Positions 5,995 through 16,379 of a DNA stretch of 64,000 nucleotides are shown here, piece by piece. Below the pieces are notes generated by a model, which worked only from the letters and a program-made list of their open reading frames with translations, did not search any database and was not told the origin of the DNA. Position 1 is the stretch's first letter. The number at the start of each line of letters is the position of its first letter. This DNA comes from Saccharicrinis carchari (GTDB taxonomy: Bacteria; Bacteroidota; Bacteroidia; Bacteroidales; Marinilabiliaceae). The position numbers and the translations under genes are program-made. The stretch spans positions 1-64,000 of the forward strand of contig NZ_FXTB01000007.1 in assembly GCF_900182605.1 (NCBI RefSeq). The letters are read 5' to 3'.

Positions 5995-8433
5995 ATGCTT
6001 AAAAAGCTTTTACTTCTATCTGTCATTTTGTTTTGTAGCGCAACTTCGTATGCCCAGCAAAACATCCATATCACCGGCACGGTAAAATCTTTCGAGGGGC
6101 TGCCGCTGGACCTTGTCAACGTTTCGGTAAAGGATAATCCCGGCGGGAGCATCACGAACCAGGAAGGGGAGTTTACCCTAAAGATAAAAACGCCATGGCC
6201 TTTGGGCCTTGTTTTCAGCCGCATTGGTTACCAGCAGCAGGAATTGACATTAGATAGCGCAGCGGCCACAAAGCCCCTGGTAATTGTTCTGTCGGCAAAA
6301 TCGGAATCACTGGAAACGGTGGACGTAAAGGCCAGGCGACAGAGCGAGCAGAACTTCACGGCCATCGACTCTAAGCTGTCGACCACACTGCCGGATGCTA
6401 CGGGTGGGGGCATAGAAGCCTTGGTGAAAACGCAGATGGGCGTGAGCTCCAACAACGAGTTGAGTTCGCAATACAGGGTGCGCGGCGGTAACTTCGACGA
6501 GAATCTGGTGTATGTAAACGATATAGAGATTTACCGCCCCATGCTCATACGTGCCGGACAGCAGGAGGGCTTGAGCTTTGTGAACCCCGAAATGGTTTCC
6601 GACGTGCAGTTTTCGGCCGGGGGGTTCGATGCCCGTTATGGCGATAAAATGTCGTCGGTGCTGGACATAACCTACAAGCAGCCTACCCATTTTGCCGGGA
6701 GTGCATCCGCCAGCCTGCTGGGCGCCAACGCCCACGTTGAGGGAACGGACAGGAGCCAGAAGTTTACCCACATTACCGGCTTGCGTTACAAAACCAATAA
6801 ATATTTGGTGAGCAGTACCGATGTGTCGGGCGATTACAGACCCGCCTTTTTCGATTTACAAAGCTATCTGACCTATCAGATAACTGATAAATGGCGTTTA
6901 GGTTTTTTGGGCAACGTGTCCCGGAACCAGTACAATTTTAAACCTGTGGACAGGGAAACCAGCTTTGGTACCATCAATGAGGCCAAAAAATTGAAAATCT
7001 ATTTTGAGGGCCAGGAGAAAGACGAGTTTTTAACCGGCTTTGCCGCCGGAACCATCGACTTTATGCCCAACAGTCTGCACCATTATAAGCTTACCGTTTC
7101 GGGATACCGTACATCGGAAGATGAGAATTATGATATTCTCGGGCAATACTGGTTACAGGAGTTGGAAGGAGAAGATGGACAAATATCGGACGCCGAACGG
7201 ATTGCTACAGGAATAGGGGTAGGATCGTACCTTGAGCATGCGCGCAACTACTTGTTTGGAGCCATTAGCAACGTAGCGCTACGCGGTGCCCATCGTTGGG
7301 GAGATAACAATATGGAGTGGGAAGTGAAATATCAGCACGAGCGCTTTTCGGATATTATCAACGAATGGGAAATGCGCGATTCGGCCGATTTTAATATCCC
7401 CATCAATCCCGATAAACTGGAATTGATATATGCCTACAACGCCGAAAACGATATATCCTCCAATCGCTACACGGCCTTTGTGCAAGAGAAAAGACGCTTT
7501 GAGCTGCCGAGGAGTAGGATGGATGTATCATTAGGAGTGCGGGGCAATTATTGGGATTTCAACGGTGAGCTTTTAATCAGTCCCAGGCTGGGCATAAGTC
7601 TAACGCCCGAGTGGGAGCGGGATTTCAGGTTTCGTTTTTCCACAGGTCTGTATTATCAATCGCCTTTTTACAAGGAGTACCGTTCGCAGGGAGGTGGCAT
7701 CAATTACAACATCAAAGCCCAAGAGTCGATCCATTTTGTTGGGGGTATGGACTATTACTTTACAAGGGGGGAGCGTCCGTTTAAATTATCTACGGAGCTT
7801 TATTATAAAAAGATGAAGAACCTGATTCCCTATCAAATTGATAATGTGCGCATCCGATATTCGGCAAAAAACAATGCCGAGGGCTACGTTGCGGGTATCG
7901 ATATGAAGATAAACGGCGAGTTTGTCAAGGGCGTTGAGTCCTGGGCCACCCTCTCGCTCATGCGCACGGAGGAGGATTTAAAGGACGATTCATATAAAGA
8001 TGGGCAAACGGGCCAAAAGATAAGTCCGGGCTATATCCCACGCCCGTCGGACCAACGTATGAACTTTAGCCTGATGTTTCAGGATTATTTCCGCAACAAC
8101 CCATCCTTTAAGGTGAATCTGAATTTTTTATACGGTACAGGCTTGCCATTCGGCCCGCCACGCAGCGAGCGTTATAAAGCCATAAACCGTATGCCGGCCT
8201 ATCGCAGGGTGGATATTGGGTTCTCCAAGGAGATAACCGGCACTCAGCTTAACCCCAACGTAACAGCGGGCACCTTTAAAAATATATGGATAGGGCTGGA
8301 GGTATTTAACCTTTTTAACATCAACAACACCATATCCTACTTTTGGGTAAGCGATGTAAGTAATCGTCAGTATGCCGTGCCCAATTATTTGACCTCGCGC
8401 AGGATAAACCTTAAGTTGGTAACGCGTTTTTAG
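5995..8433 (+). CDS. TonB-dependent outer-membrane receptor with carboxypeptidase-like domain
   Basis: An 812-residue receptor. Residues 1-20 form a signal peptide ending at SYAQ. Residues about 23-110 are a carboxypeptidase-regulatory-like beta-sandwich (HITGTVKSFEGLPLDLVNVS). A plug domain follows, with QYRVRGGNFDENLVYVNDIE and VSDVQFSAGGFDARYGDKMS, then a long beta-barrel ending in LKLVTRF with a terminal Phe, as expected for Bam-dependent insertion. Such proteins take up substrates across the outer membrane using TonB energy. No SusD partner gene is adjacent, so it is not a SusC/D pair, and the ligand is unknown. The gene is monocistronic, convergent with the dus gene. Confidence 0.85.
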   Translation: MLKKLLLLSVILFCSATSYAQQNIHITGTVKSFEGLPLDLVNVSVKDNPGGSITNQEGEFTLKIKTPWPLGLVFSRIGYQQQELTLDSAAATKPLVIVLSAKSESLETVDVKARRQSEQNFTAIDSKLSTTLPDATGGGIEALVKTQMGVSSNNELSSQYRVRGGNFDENLVYVNDIEIYRPMLIRAGQQEGLSFVNPEMVSDVQFSAGGFDARYGDKMSSVLDITYKQPTHFAGSASASLLGANAHVEGTDRSQKFTHITGLRYKTNKYLVSSTDVSGDYRPAFFDLQSYLTYQITDKWRLGFLGNVSRNQYNFKPVDRETSFGTINEAKKLKIYFEGQEKDEFLTGFAAGTIDFMPNSLHHYKLTVSGYRTSEDENYDILGQYWLQELEGEDGQISDAERIATGIGVGSYLEHARNYLFGAISNVALRGAHRWGDNNMEWEVKYQHERFSDIINEWEMRDSADFNIPINPDKLELIYAYNAENDISSNRYTAFVQEKRRFELPRSRMDVSLGVRGNYWDFNGELLISPRLGISLTPEWERDFRFRFSTGLYYQSPFYKEYRSQGGGINYNIKAQESIHFVGGMDYYFTRGERPFKLSTELYYKKMKNLIPYQIDNVRIRYSAKNNAEGYVAGIDMKINGEFVKGVESWATLSLMRTEEDLKDDSYKDGQTGQKISPGYIPRPSDQRMNFSLMFQDYFRNNPSFKVNLNFLYGTGLPFGPPRSERYKAINRMPAYRRVDIGFSKEITGTQLNPNVTAGTFKNIWIGLEVFNLFNINNTISYFWVSDVSNRQYAVPNYLTSRRINLKLVTRF

Positions 8434-8517
8434 ATTTTACAGCCTCAACTATTTATATCCCATTATTTGAAGCACAACGTGCACAGGAAACTAAATACTG
8501 CGCTCCGATATAACGGA

Positions 8518-9420
8518 CTACCCTGCCAGCAGATTTTTCTTTCTTTCTTCATACTCTGCCCTACTCCCCACTTTCTTTATCTTTCGTAACAACCGCCGTC
8601 CCCCTTCGAGGTGCTGTGCCGGATACTCCCAGAAGCATTTCAGGTGGTTTAGAATCTGATGCTCCGAATAGCCAAATTCCCTGAGATTATTTAAAAACAG
8701 ATCGTGCAAGTGTGACATGGTATTGCGCCATTCCTGTTCGGGACGTAACATGCAGGGATTGGCCAGCAGTCCACGGCCAATCATCCAGGCAGCAACATCC
8801 GGGAATTGTTGCTCCAGATCATCCAGAATCTTACTTGAGGTGATATCGCCATTGCCAACTACCGTATAACGATGACTTAAATCTTTAAATACATCCCAAT
8901 TGGGACGGCTCTTATATTGCTGAATGCCCAGACGGGGGTGTACGATGATTTCTTCCAGCGGAAATTGGCTTAACACTTCCATTACCGGTTTTATTTCGTT
9001 GGAGTCCTCCCAGCCCAGGCGTAGTTTTACGGATAATCTGAGTAAAATGTCGGTATCAAAAAAAGCAGTCATCATATTGAGCAGCATATTTGGGTGGGGC
9101 AACAGGCCGGAACCTAACCTTCGTTTACTCAGCATCGGGAAAGGGCAACCCAGGTTCAGGTTAATTTCAGTAAATCCCCTATCCACCATTGTATAGCCAA
9201 ACCGCAATAATTCTTCGGCTGAGTTGGTAAGCACCTGAGGGATTATATTTATTTGCGGGCGGGCTGTTAATTGTTTTTCGATCCCAAAATTCCCCTCCCT
9301 GTCTGCCCTGTAAAACGGGGTAAAATATTTATCCACACCACCTATCAAATTGTTAAAGGCCAAATAGTACGGCAGAGTGGTATAGCTCTGTAAGGGGGCA
9401 AAATATATCGATGTTTTCAC
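8518..9420 (-). CDS. tRNA-dihydrouridine synthase family protein
   Basis: A 300-residue FMN-dependent TIM-barrel protein that reduces uridine to dihydrouridine in tRNA. The N-terminus (MKTSIYFAPLQSYTTLPYY) matches the Dus start. The catalytic cysteine is C92 in NLNLGCPFP, followed by RRLGSGLLPHP. The lysine/arginine motif VKLRLGW and the His motif IVHPRLGIQQYKSRP follow, and then GNGDI and WMIGRGLLANP. It is closest in style to the DusC-like Bacteroidota branch, with a short C-terminal helical tail. It converges on the receptor gene and diverges from the methyltransferase. Confidence 0.85.
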   Translation of the reverse strand: MKTSIYFAPLQSYTTLPYYLAFNNLIGGVDKYFTPFYRADREGNFGIEKQLTARPQINIIPQVLTNSAEELLRFGYTMVDRGFTEINLNLGCPFPMLSKRRLGSGLLPHPNMLLNMMTAFFDTDILLRLSVKLRLGWEDSNEIKPVMEVLSQFPLEEIIVHPRLGIQQYKSRPNWDVFKDLSHRYTVVGNGDITSSKILDDLEQQFPDVAAWMIGRGLLANPCMLRPEQEWRNTMSHLHDLFLNNLREFGYSEHQILNHLKCFWEYPAQHLEGGRRLLRKIKKVGSRAEYEERKKNLLAG

Positions 9421-9489
9421 AGTGAGAGATGTAAGTGCGGTTAAAATTACAAATTAGTACCTAAGAACAAAATAACGGTTTAAATTTAG

Positions 9490-9497
9490 TATTTTTG
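9490..9497 (+). promoter_or_regulatory. Candidate -7 promoter box
   Basis: TATTTTTG, followed by CCCGC, matches TAnnTTTG 28 bases before the TTG start of the methyltransferase. No good -33 box is seen. Confidence 0.4.
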
Positions 9498-9524
9498 CCC
9501 GCAATCGATTAAAATTTTAGCATA

Positions 9525-10241
9525 TTGAAAACAGAAGCCGATCCTTTAGGCAGCGCTTGTCGCGATTATTTAGCCGGAGAAAAAAATGCAGAGATAATTG
9601 TGGAATCGAACCTGGTGGAAGACGACGTTATTCCGGTGGAATATCTTTTTAGGTCGTTTAACCAAATGCCCGAACTCGAAAAAATGGCACTCACCCTAAG
9701 CACAGGGCGTATACTGGATGTGGGCGCCGGAGCCGGAACGCATGCGCTGCATCTTCAGCAAAGCAATAAACAGGTGTATGCCAACGAAATAAGTGCTGCT
9801 GCATGCGAGGTAATGCGCCAACGCGACGTGAAAAATATATTGCAGCAAGATTTTTACACGCTGCCCGAAGATATAAAGTACGACACCATACTAATGCTGA
9901 TGAACGGGATAGGAATAGCACAGGAAACCGCCAACCTTAAAAAATTCTTTGCCAAAGTAAAAGCATTGTTGGCACCCAATGGCTGTCTGCTTGTTGATAG
10001 CTCCGATTTACGGTATCTTTTTGAAGAGGACGATGGTAGCCTGCTTATCAACCTAAACGAAGATTATTATGGCGAGATACATTACCGCATGAAATACAAG
10101 GACATACAAGGAAATTCATTTAAATGGCTCTTTATTGACGACGCACTGTTGAAGTATTATGCAGCGCAAAATGGTTTTATGATGGAGAAAATAGCCGATG
10201 GACATCATTACGATTACCTGTGCAAGCTTACAGTTAAATAA
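9525..10241 (+). CDS. SAM-dependent methyltransferase
   Basis: A 238-residue class I methyltransferase. Motif I is ILDVGAGAGTHALHLQ, followed by the acidic loop YANEISAAACEVM, then YDTILMLMNGIGIAQ (motif IV region) and LLAPNGCLLVDSSDL (motif V/VI). The substrate is not predictable. The start is TTG at 9525; there is no nearer ATG, and a -7 box 28 bases upstream supports it. The C-terminus ends in HHYDYLCKLTVK. It stands alone between the divergent dus gene and the giant surface protein. Confidence 0.8.
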   Translation: MKTEADPLGSACRDYLAGEKNAEIIVESNLVEDDVIPVEYLFRSFNQMPELEKMALTLSTGRILDVGAGAGTHALHLQQSNKQVYANEISAAACEVMRQRDVKNILQQDFYTLPEDIKYDTILMLMNGIGIAQETANLKKFFAKVKALLAPNGCLLVDSSDLRYLFEEDDGSLLINLNEDYYGEIHYRMKYKDIQGNSFKWLFIDDALLKYYAAQNGFMMEKIADGHHYDYLCKLTVK

Positions 10242-10399
10242 GTACAGTTCAATCAAGTTATTTATACGGTTATCAAACGTATGATGCATTATCGAAACAT
10301 ATGTGTATTTTTAGCGTTAAATATCTTAATCTTACATACGATTATCCGTGCAATACCCGCCCCTTACTTTTATTATTTTGGGCTTAAAAATATTATACT

Positions 10400-13300
10400 A
10401 TGAAGAAGCTTTTTACTTTATTTTTTATTCTTACCATAGCGATTAGTGCCTGGGGACAGGCTTATAATGCTGGTTATCCAAAAATAGAAAACATTGACAC
10501 TGGCACGGCTACTGTCATCACAAACCTTACTGTTGCAGGATACTATACCACCTTTATCATTTTAGAAGACGGAGCGGCCACCCCTAGCATTCAAAATGTT
10601 ATTGACTGGTCTCTGGATGGAAATGCTGGCAGTCTGCCATTAGGAACATGGGGGGAAATCGCTGTTGTTGGTCGAGGTGCGGCCAATAGCGATAAAACTT
10701 TTAATGTAACAGGCCTTACTTCCAACACCAACTATGTTTTATACTGTGTTACAACAGATGATTCTTATAGTGTCGCTAATGCAATTGAAACATCCGGCCC
10801 TACCGCTATACCTTTCACCACCCTAGCAGCTGCGCCTCAATGGGCGGCTAGCTACCCCAATCTGCAAAACCAAAACAAAACAGCCATCGAGGTTATTGGT
10901 CAGGTTGATCTGGGGGGTAATTGCCACGTAGTGGTTACCGATAACGCCACCCCCCCCACCCAGGCGCAAATTGCCGCGGGACAGGATCATACCGGGGCGG
11001 CGGCAAGCATCGCCAACACCAATAATGTTATTATTGCCAATACGGAGTTCAGTGTAAACCTGGATATCTCAACGCTCATTTCCGAAACACAATACTATGT
11101 TTATGCGGTAAGCGAAGAAGGAACAGGCAACTTTTCCGGCGTGGAGCAGATGACCTTTACCACCTTAGACACGCAAGCACCCACTTACAATGCCACGTAC
11201 CCATCGATGAGCGACGTAGCAGGAACAAGTGCGGCGCTGAATGTTTCTATCAATGAGGCCGGGCAGTTTTATTGGGTAGTCTTACCCCAGGGTGACGCTG
11301 CACCTACAGCAGCACAAGTTAAATTGGGGCAAGAAGCCAGTGGCAGTCCTGCCACATTTAGTGGCAACGCAGCACTATTCATTAACACACCCGTACAAGC
11401 AACAATTACAGGTCTTTCGTACGGAACGGCGTACAATACTTATCTTGTTTCTGCCGATAACAACGGAAACGACATTGAAACAGGCGCCGCCACCGTCAGA
11501 GCTTTTACCACCCTGGAAGCACCACCTACCATCACCAACCTTTCACCTGCCGATAACGTTACGGATGTTGCTGTTAGTCAGGACTTGCAAGTTACGTTTA
11601 ACGAGAATATTGTTATTGGGACGTCTGGATATTTCACTATTCACGAGAATGGCTTACCTAATTTAGCCTATCCCTACAATAGTGGTAACGTTAGCATTAC
11701 AGCAAACACCCTTACCATTACCCACCCCGCATTTAACCATGCCACTGACTACCACATCACCATCGATGCCGGCTTTGTGAAGTCGTTGGCTACAGATGTC
11801 GATTTTGAAGGCATCAGCAGCGCTACCGACTGGAACTTTAGCACTATTATTGCCGACCCACAATGGAACTCCGGCTTCCCAACCATCGACCCACCCACAA
11901 AAACAGATGTAGTGGTAAATGGCCAGGTGGACAAAGACGGCACCTATTATCTGGTGCTGACCCAAAGCGGCACCGCTCCTTCCGTGGCCCAAATACAAGC
12001 CGGGCAGGACGAAAATGGAGTCACCATGTCCATTTCGGCAACGGGTGTAGCTACAGCCAACACTACTTTTAGCCCGTCGTTGGATATTACGAGCCTCAGC
12101 TCCGAAACACAGTATTGGGTACATTTAGTTGCCGAGGACGGTGCGGGCAACTTTTCCACTGTTGCATCGCCTAGCTTTGCCACACAGGACACGCAGGCAC
12201 CAACTTACAACACACCTCCCGCCGTTGAAATCTTAGACGGAACATCTATTTATCTCAATGTTGAAATAAACGAAGATGGAGAGTTTTATTATGTCGTGTT
12301 GCCATCTACTGAAACTGCACCGTCCATTACACAGGTTAAATTAGGGCATGGGGCTGACAACATTCCGGTTCCGGCACCTCTTTCAGGTAACTATCCATTG
12401 TTCACGGATGATCTAATCTCTGCCCCGGTTTTTGGCCTTGCATACAGCACGAGCTATATTGTTTACATCGTTTCCACCGACAACAACGAAAACGACATTG
12501 AAGAAACAGATGCCACAGCCGTACCATTTTCCACACCCGGCCCGCCACCGGCCGTCACAAGCTATTTGCCTCTGCAAAACGCCACCGACGTGCCCATTGG
12601 TCAAAGCCTGCAATTGACTTTTGACGAGAACATACAGTTTGTGGCAGGATCCTTGGGCAGGATATCTATTTTGCGTAGTATTGATGATTCCGAATTTGTA
12701 TCTTACAGTATTAATAACCAAAATATTTCCATTTCAGGCCCTACCCTCACCATCAACCACTTGTCTTTCGCCGAAAACACGTCCTACTACGTCACTATCG
12801 ATGATGGTTTTATAGAATCAGTAGCTACGGGGGGCGACTTCGAAGGTTTCTCCGGACCAACGGATTGGACCTTCACCACTGAAATATTGCCTGCACAATG
12901 GGCAGATGGTTTCCCAACTATTGACATACCTACAAAAACATCAGTGATAGTGAATGGTCAGGTAGATAAGTCGGGCACTTATTACATGGTTGTTACGCAA
13001 AGTGCAAATGCTCCTTCGGCAGCGCAAGTAAAGGCGGGCCAAGACGAAACAGGAGCGGCTGCTTTGGTAGTTACAAGCGATGTGTCAACCGCAGACGTAC
13101 CTTTTAACCCGGCATTGGACATATCGGCTTTGGCCACACAAACACCCTACTATGTATATGTAGTGGCGGAAACAACACCCGATAAGTTTTCTACGGTTGA
13201 GCAACTTACTTTTACCACGGTACAAACATCGTGGGCAGATACTTATCCAAATATTCAAAACCAGACCAAAACCGATATGGATGTGCTTGGTCAGGTAGAT

Positions 13301-16123
13301 GCAGCTGGTGCTTACCATTTGGTTGTGACTGAAAGTGCCACAGCGCCAACCGAGGCACAAATTATTGCCGGAGAAAATGAACTTGGAAACCCGGCCCTGC
13401 TGCCAACAACAGCAACAGTTACGGCCTACACCGAATTCATAGCCAACTTGGATTTATCAGGCTTAAGCTCACTGACCGAATATTGGGTACATATTATGGT
13501 GGTGGATGAATTTGGAAACTACACTTCTATTGAAACGCTACCATTTACCCAGGAAGATACGGAAGCTCCCGTTTATGTTGCTCCCACGCCCAACGTAACC
13601 AACATTACCGGTACAGGTGCCACGGTAGAAGTAATTATCAACGAACCGGGCAGGGTGTATTACGTGATTTTGCTGGCATCGGAACAGGCTCCGTCCATTG
13701 ATCAGGTATTGGCCGGCACGGATGCCAGCGGTCAGGCTGTTGTTAATTCTGGCAACAGAAACCTTGCTGCTGATGATGTAGTACAGATAACGTACGACAC
13801 CTACACCTCCGAAACCAGCTATGTAGCCTATATTGTAACCCACGACAACAGCGATAACTATATTGAAACGATTATTCCAACCCCCGTACCCTTTACCACC
13901 GCGGACACTTCCGCTCCTGTGGCCACTTTTGACCCGGCTCACATGTCGGTGGATGTTCTATTGAACAAAACCATTACTGTTACCTTGAGCGAAGAGGTAT
14001 ATAATGCAGCCCAGGAGTTGATTACCAATGGCAACGTGGGCTCTGTTGTGAGCCTGCGCGAAAACAACGCAGCCGGCCTAGAAGTACCGGCAACTATTAC
14101 TTATGATGAAATTAATTTTATCATCACAATAGACCCTACCTCTGATTTAAAAGAGTTGCAATTGTATAATATTAACCTGCTCGCTTTGCGCGATTCAACG
14201 GGAAATACATTAAATGCACAGAATTCCCTATTTACCACGCAAGATGTTACGCCGCCGGTAACAGCGTTTTTAAGTCCGCAAAATACGGAGGAAGATTTCC
14301 CTATTGACGCAACTTTAACCATTGGCTTTAACGAAGCCATCCAAAATTTAGACGGTTCTGCTATTAGCAATTTAGATTTGCAAACGCTAATTAGTTTTTC
14401 GCCAAGCTTTAGCTTTTCGGCCAGTATAAATGCCGAGGCGAATAGTATTACCATAACACCGGACGTGGACTTAGCACAGAACACTGCTTACACGATTACA
14501 GTAAATGAAGTTGAAGATGTGTATGGAAACCAGCAATCGTCACCTGCATCAGCCAACTTTACAACAGATGCATATCAGATTTGGAACGGGTCGGCAGGTT
14601 CGACTTATAGTGACCCTCTTAATTGGACTGGCTCAGGAAATAGTATCATTATCCCTCGCTCAGCAACAAATCAACCTGTTTTAGAGAGTCCTTCCATAAC
14701 AACAGTACACAACGTTTCTGTTGAAGCTGGTGCATCACTCACTATTGCACCAACTGGGAACCTTAACGTCACCAAATCGCTCGTACTCAAATCGTCTGTC
14801 GATCCTGCTATTGGGAATGCCAACCTATTAAACAACGGCACTTTAACAACAACAGGAGCTCAAATTAACGTGGAACAAGCTATACGTGGTAATTTGGAAG
14901 GCGTTTACATTTCGAGCCCGGTTAGCGGGGCAACTCAAGACAACACGGGCATATCCCACAGCATATACCGTAGAAACGCATCTACTGCGTCCTGGGAAAC
15001 ACTTTCCTCGACAGAAGTATTACAAGCGGGCAATGGTTATTTGGCCTATGGAAACGCAGGTGATATCATTAACTTTAACGGTGCCATTAATAATAATGAC
15101 GTTGGACCTGTTATTGCTGTGCGTACCGAATCTCCAAATAATTATGGATGGAATTTAACTGGCAATCCTTTCCCGTGCAGCATTGATTGGGAAGCCATTA
15201 CATTAAATAATATTCGGGATAGGTTTTACATTTTAAATAATGACGATGGTCTTTATGGAGTTTACAATGGTAACAACGGAGGTACGGCGACCTATGTAAA
15301 TGTTAATTCCGATGAACCAAGTCACATTCCATCCTGTCATTCTTTTTGGACTCAGGTTGAGATTGGCCAGACTATTGGCGACATAACTATACCCAAAAGT
15401 GCACGAGTAAATTCTCATTATACCTATTTAAAAAATGCAAAAGCCATTTCCGGTCAGCAGATAAGGTTTGCCGGAATAAACTCGGAAAATATTAAGGATG
15501 AAATTCTAATTTCCTTTGATGCCAATGCAAGCGATGAGGTGGATTCATACGATGCCGAAAAACGTTTCTCGAGCAATAAAAAAGTAGTGCAATTTTACGT
15601 TATGCAGTCATCCGAAAAATTAGCCATCAGTACTTATAGCAACTACGAAGCAGGCCGGTCTATTGAGCTGGGATACAAGGTGGGACAATCAGGCGAGTAT
15701 AATTTGGCATTAATTGAAATGCTCAATACTGAAGAAAATGTTATCGTAAAAGTTGAAGATAAATTCAATGGAACCCTTCAAACCATGGCTTTAAACGATA
15801 CGTATTTATTTACAAGCGAAGCCGGCACTTTTGAAAATAGATTTGTGGTACATATCACGCCAACTATTTCGACAAAGGTAAATCCGGTATCGGATAATTA
15901 TCCAATCAACATATATAGTGCCGGCTCCTATATTTATATTAAAACCCCGGAATTGACAAAGCCCTATTATCAAGCATACAATACCTCGGGCAGATTGGTA
16001 CAATCAGGAATAATACAAGCGGGCAGTAACAATAAAATATACACGGAATACGAAGGTTTGTTATTGATAAAAATTATCTCAAATGAAAAAACGATAAGCC
16101 AAAAAGTTTTTGTAAAAAATTAG
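10400..16123 (+). CDS. Giant modular secreted surface protein with Ig/FnIII-like repeats
   Basis: A 1907-residue protein. Residues 1-19 form a signal peptide (MKKLFTLFFILTIAISAWGQ). Most of the rest is tandem modules of about 110-120 residues. Type A starts WxxxYP and contains GQVD and AGQD: about 148-256, 486-596, 832-942, 943-1052, with a divergent copy at 20-140. Type B starts APTY and contains INExGxFY and DNNxND: 257-373, 597-713, 1053-1168. Type C is an SbsA/Big_5-like Ig domain with TFxENI and TIDxGF: 374-485, 714-831. Two further Big_5-like domains lie at 1169-1281 and 1282-1391. Residues 1392-1907 are non-repetitive and end with a tail (SGRLVQSGIIQAG ... SQKVFVKN) that resembles type IX secretion sorting domains. 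A surface or adhesive role is inferred. A 61-residue peptide gene follows 16 bases downstream. Confidence 0.8.
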   Translation: MKKLFTLFFILTIAISAWGQAYNAGYPKIENIDTGTATVITNLTVAGYYTTFIILEDGAATPSIQNVIDWSLDGNAGSLPLGTWGEIAVVGRGAANSDKTFNVTGLTSNTNYVLYCVTTDDSYSVANAIETSGPTAIPFTTLAAAPQWAASYPNLQNQNKTAIEVIGQVDLGGNCHVVVTDNATPPTQAQIAAGQDHTGAAASIANTNNVIIANTEFSVNLDISTLISETQYYVYAVSEEGTGNFSGVEQMTFTTLDTQAPTYNATYPSMSDVAGTSAALNVSINEAGQFYWVVLPQGDAAPTAAQVKLGQEASGSPATFSGNAALFINTPVQATITGLSYGTAYNTYLVSADNNGNDIETGAATVRAFTTLEAPPTITNLSPADNVTDVAVSQDLQVTFNENIVIGTSGYFTIHENGLPNLAYPYNSGNVSITANTLTITHPAFNHATDYHITIDAGFVKSLATDVDFEGISSATDWNFSTIIADPQWNSGFPTIDPPTKTDVVVNGQVDKDGTYYLVLTQSGTAPSVAQIQAGQDENGVTMSISATGVATANTTFSPSLDITSLSSETQYWVHLVAEDGAGNFSTVASPSFATQDTQAPTYNTPPAVEILDGTSIYLNVEINEDGEFYYVVLPSTETAPSITQVKLGHGADNIPVPAPLSGNYPLFTDDLISAPVFGLAYSTSYIVYIVSTDNNENDIEETDATAVPFSTPGPPPAVTSYLPLQNATDVPIGQSLQLTFDENIQFVAGSLGRISILRSIDDSEFVSYSINNQNISISGPTLTINHLSFAENTSYYVTIDDGFIESVATGGDFEGFSGPTDWTFTTEILPAQWADGFPTIDIPTKTSVIVNGQVDKSGTYYMVVTQSANAPSAAQVKAGQDETGAAALVVTSDVSTADVPFNPALDISALATQTPYYVYVVAETTPDKFSTVEQLTFTTVQTSWADTYPNIQNQTKTDMDVLGQVDAAGAYHLVVTESATAPTEAQIIAGENELGNPALLPTTATVTAYTEFIANLDLSGLSSLTEYWVHIMVVDEFGNYTSIETLPFTQEDTEAPVYVAPTPNVTNITGTGATVEVIINEPGRVYYVILLASEQAPSIDQVLAGTDASGQAVVNSGNRNLAADDVVQITYDTYTSETSYVAYIVTHDNSDNYIETIIPTPVPFTTADTSAPVATFDPAHMSVDVLLNKTITVTLSEEVYNAAQELITNGNVGSVVSLRENNAAGLEVPATITYDEINFIITIDPTSDLKELQLYNINLLALRDSTGNTLNAQNSLFTTQDVTPPVTAFLSPQNTEEDFPIDATLTIGFNEAIQNLDGSAISNLDLQTLISFSPSFSFSASINAEANSITITPDVDLAQNTAYTITVNEVEDVYGNQQSSPASANFTTDAYQIWNGSAGSTYSDPLNWTGSGNSIIIPRSATNQPVLESPSITTVHNVSVEAGASLTIAPTGNLNVTKSLVLKSSVDPAIGNANLLNNGTLTTTGAQINVEQAIRGNLEGVYISSPVSGATQDNTGISHSIYRRNASTASWETLSSTEVLQAGNGYLAYGNAGDIINFNGAINNNDVGPVIAVRTESPNNYGWNLTGNPFPCSIDWEAITLNNIRDRFYILNNDDGLYGVYNGNNGGTATYVNVNSDEPSHIPSCHSFWTQVEIGQTIGDITIPKSARVNSHYTYLKNAKAISGQQIRFAGINSENIKDEILISFDANASDEVDSYDAEKRFSSNKKVVQFYVMQSSEKLAISTYSNYEAGRSIELGYKVGQSGEYNLALIEMLNTEENVIVKVEDKFNGTLQTMALNDTYLFTSEAGTFENRFVVHITPTISTKVNPVSDNYPINIYSAGSYIYIKTPELTKPYYQAYNTSGRLVQSGIIQAGSNNKIYTEYEGLLLIKIISNEKTISQKVFVKN

Positions 16124-16139
16124 TATCTTTGTAAGTGTT

Positions 16140-16325
16140 ATGAAGAAAAAGTTATATACTAAACCTGAACTTTCTGTTACCATTATCGACAATGACATTT
16201 CATTGGTGATGATGACCGATGAAAATAATCCTCCTGATAAACCAGTTCTACCAGCGGCTGGACAGAATCGGGAAGCTAGTCCTTCCCAAAAAAGCAACTT
16301 CAACGAAAACCCTTTTGGGGAGTAA
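16140..16325 (+). CDS. Small 61-residue peptide of unknown function
   Basis: The gene begins with ATG 16 bases after the stop of the giant surface protein and ends directly before a terminator, so the two probably share a transcript. The peptide starts MKKKLYTKPELSV, has a hydrophobic/acidic middle (DISLVMMTDENNPPDKP) and a polar Asn/Ser/Pro-rich end (SNFNENPFGE). It has no signal peptide and no cysteines. Its leader-like layout recalls short Bacteroidota peptides that begin MKK..Y.KPE; some such peptides are candidate secreted or modified-peptide precursors. That comparison is from memory. Function unknown. Confidence 0.6.
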   Translation: MKKKLYTKPELSVTIIDNDISLVMMTDENNPPDKPVLPAAGQNREASPSQKSNFNENPFGE

Positions 16326-16335
16326 AAACAAATAT

Positions 16336-16372
16336 AAAAAAGGCCATCAAGCAATTGACGGCCTTTTTTTTT
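16336..16372 (+). terminator. Rho-independent terminator
   Basis: AAAAAGGCCATCAA and TTGACGGCCTTTTTT form a stem with one A-C mismatch, a GCAA loop, and a run of nine T. It ends the surface protein-small peptide unit. Confidence 0.85.
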
Positions 16373-16379
16373 ATCTTTG
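16372..16379 (+). promoter_or_regulatory. Candidate -7 promoter box for the RlmD-type gene
   Basis: TATCTTTG then CAGG matches TAnnTTTG exactly at the end of the terminator. It gives a leader of about 190 bases before the GTG start at 16579. A 16-codon reading frame (16392-16442) lies in that leader; I see no known riboswitch in it. Confidence 0.4.

Noticed and set aside
11856-13560. Direct DNA repeats inside the giant gene considered as a repeat array
   Set aside because: The repeats are coding, about 330-350 bases long and degenerate; they reflect duplicated protein modules, not CRISPR or transposon repeats.
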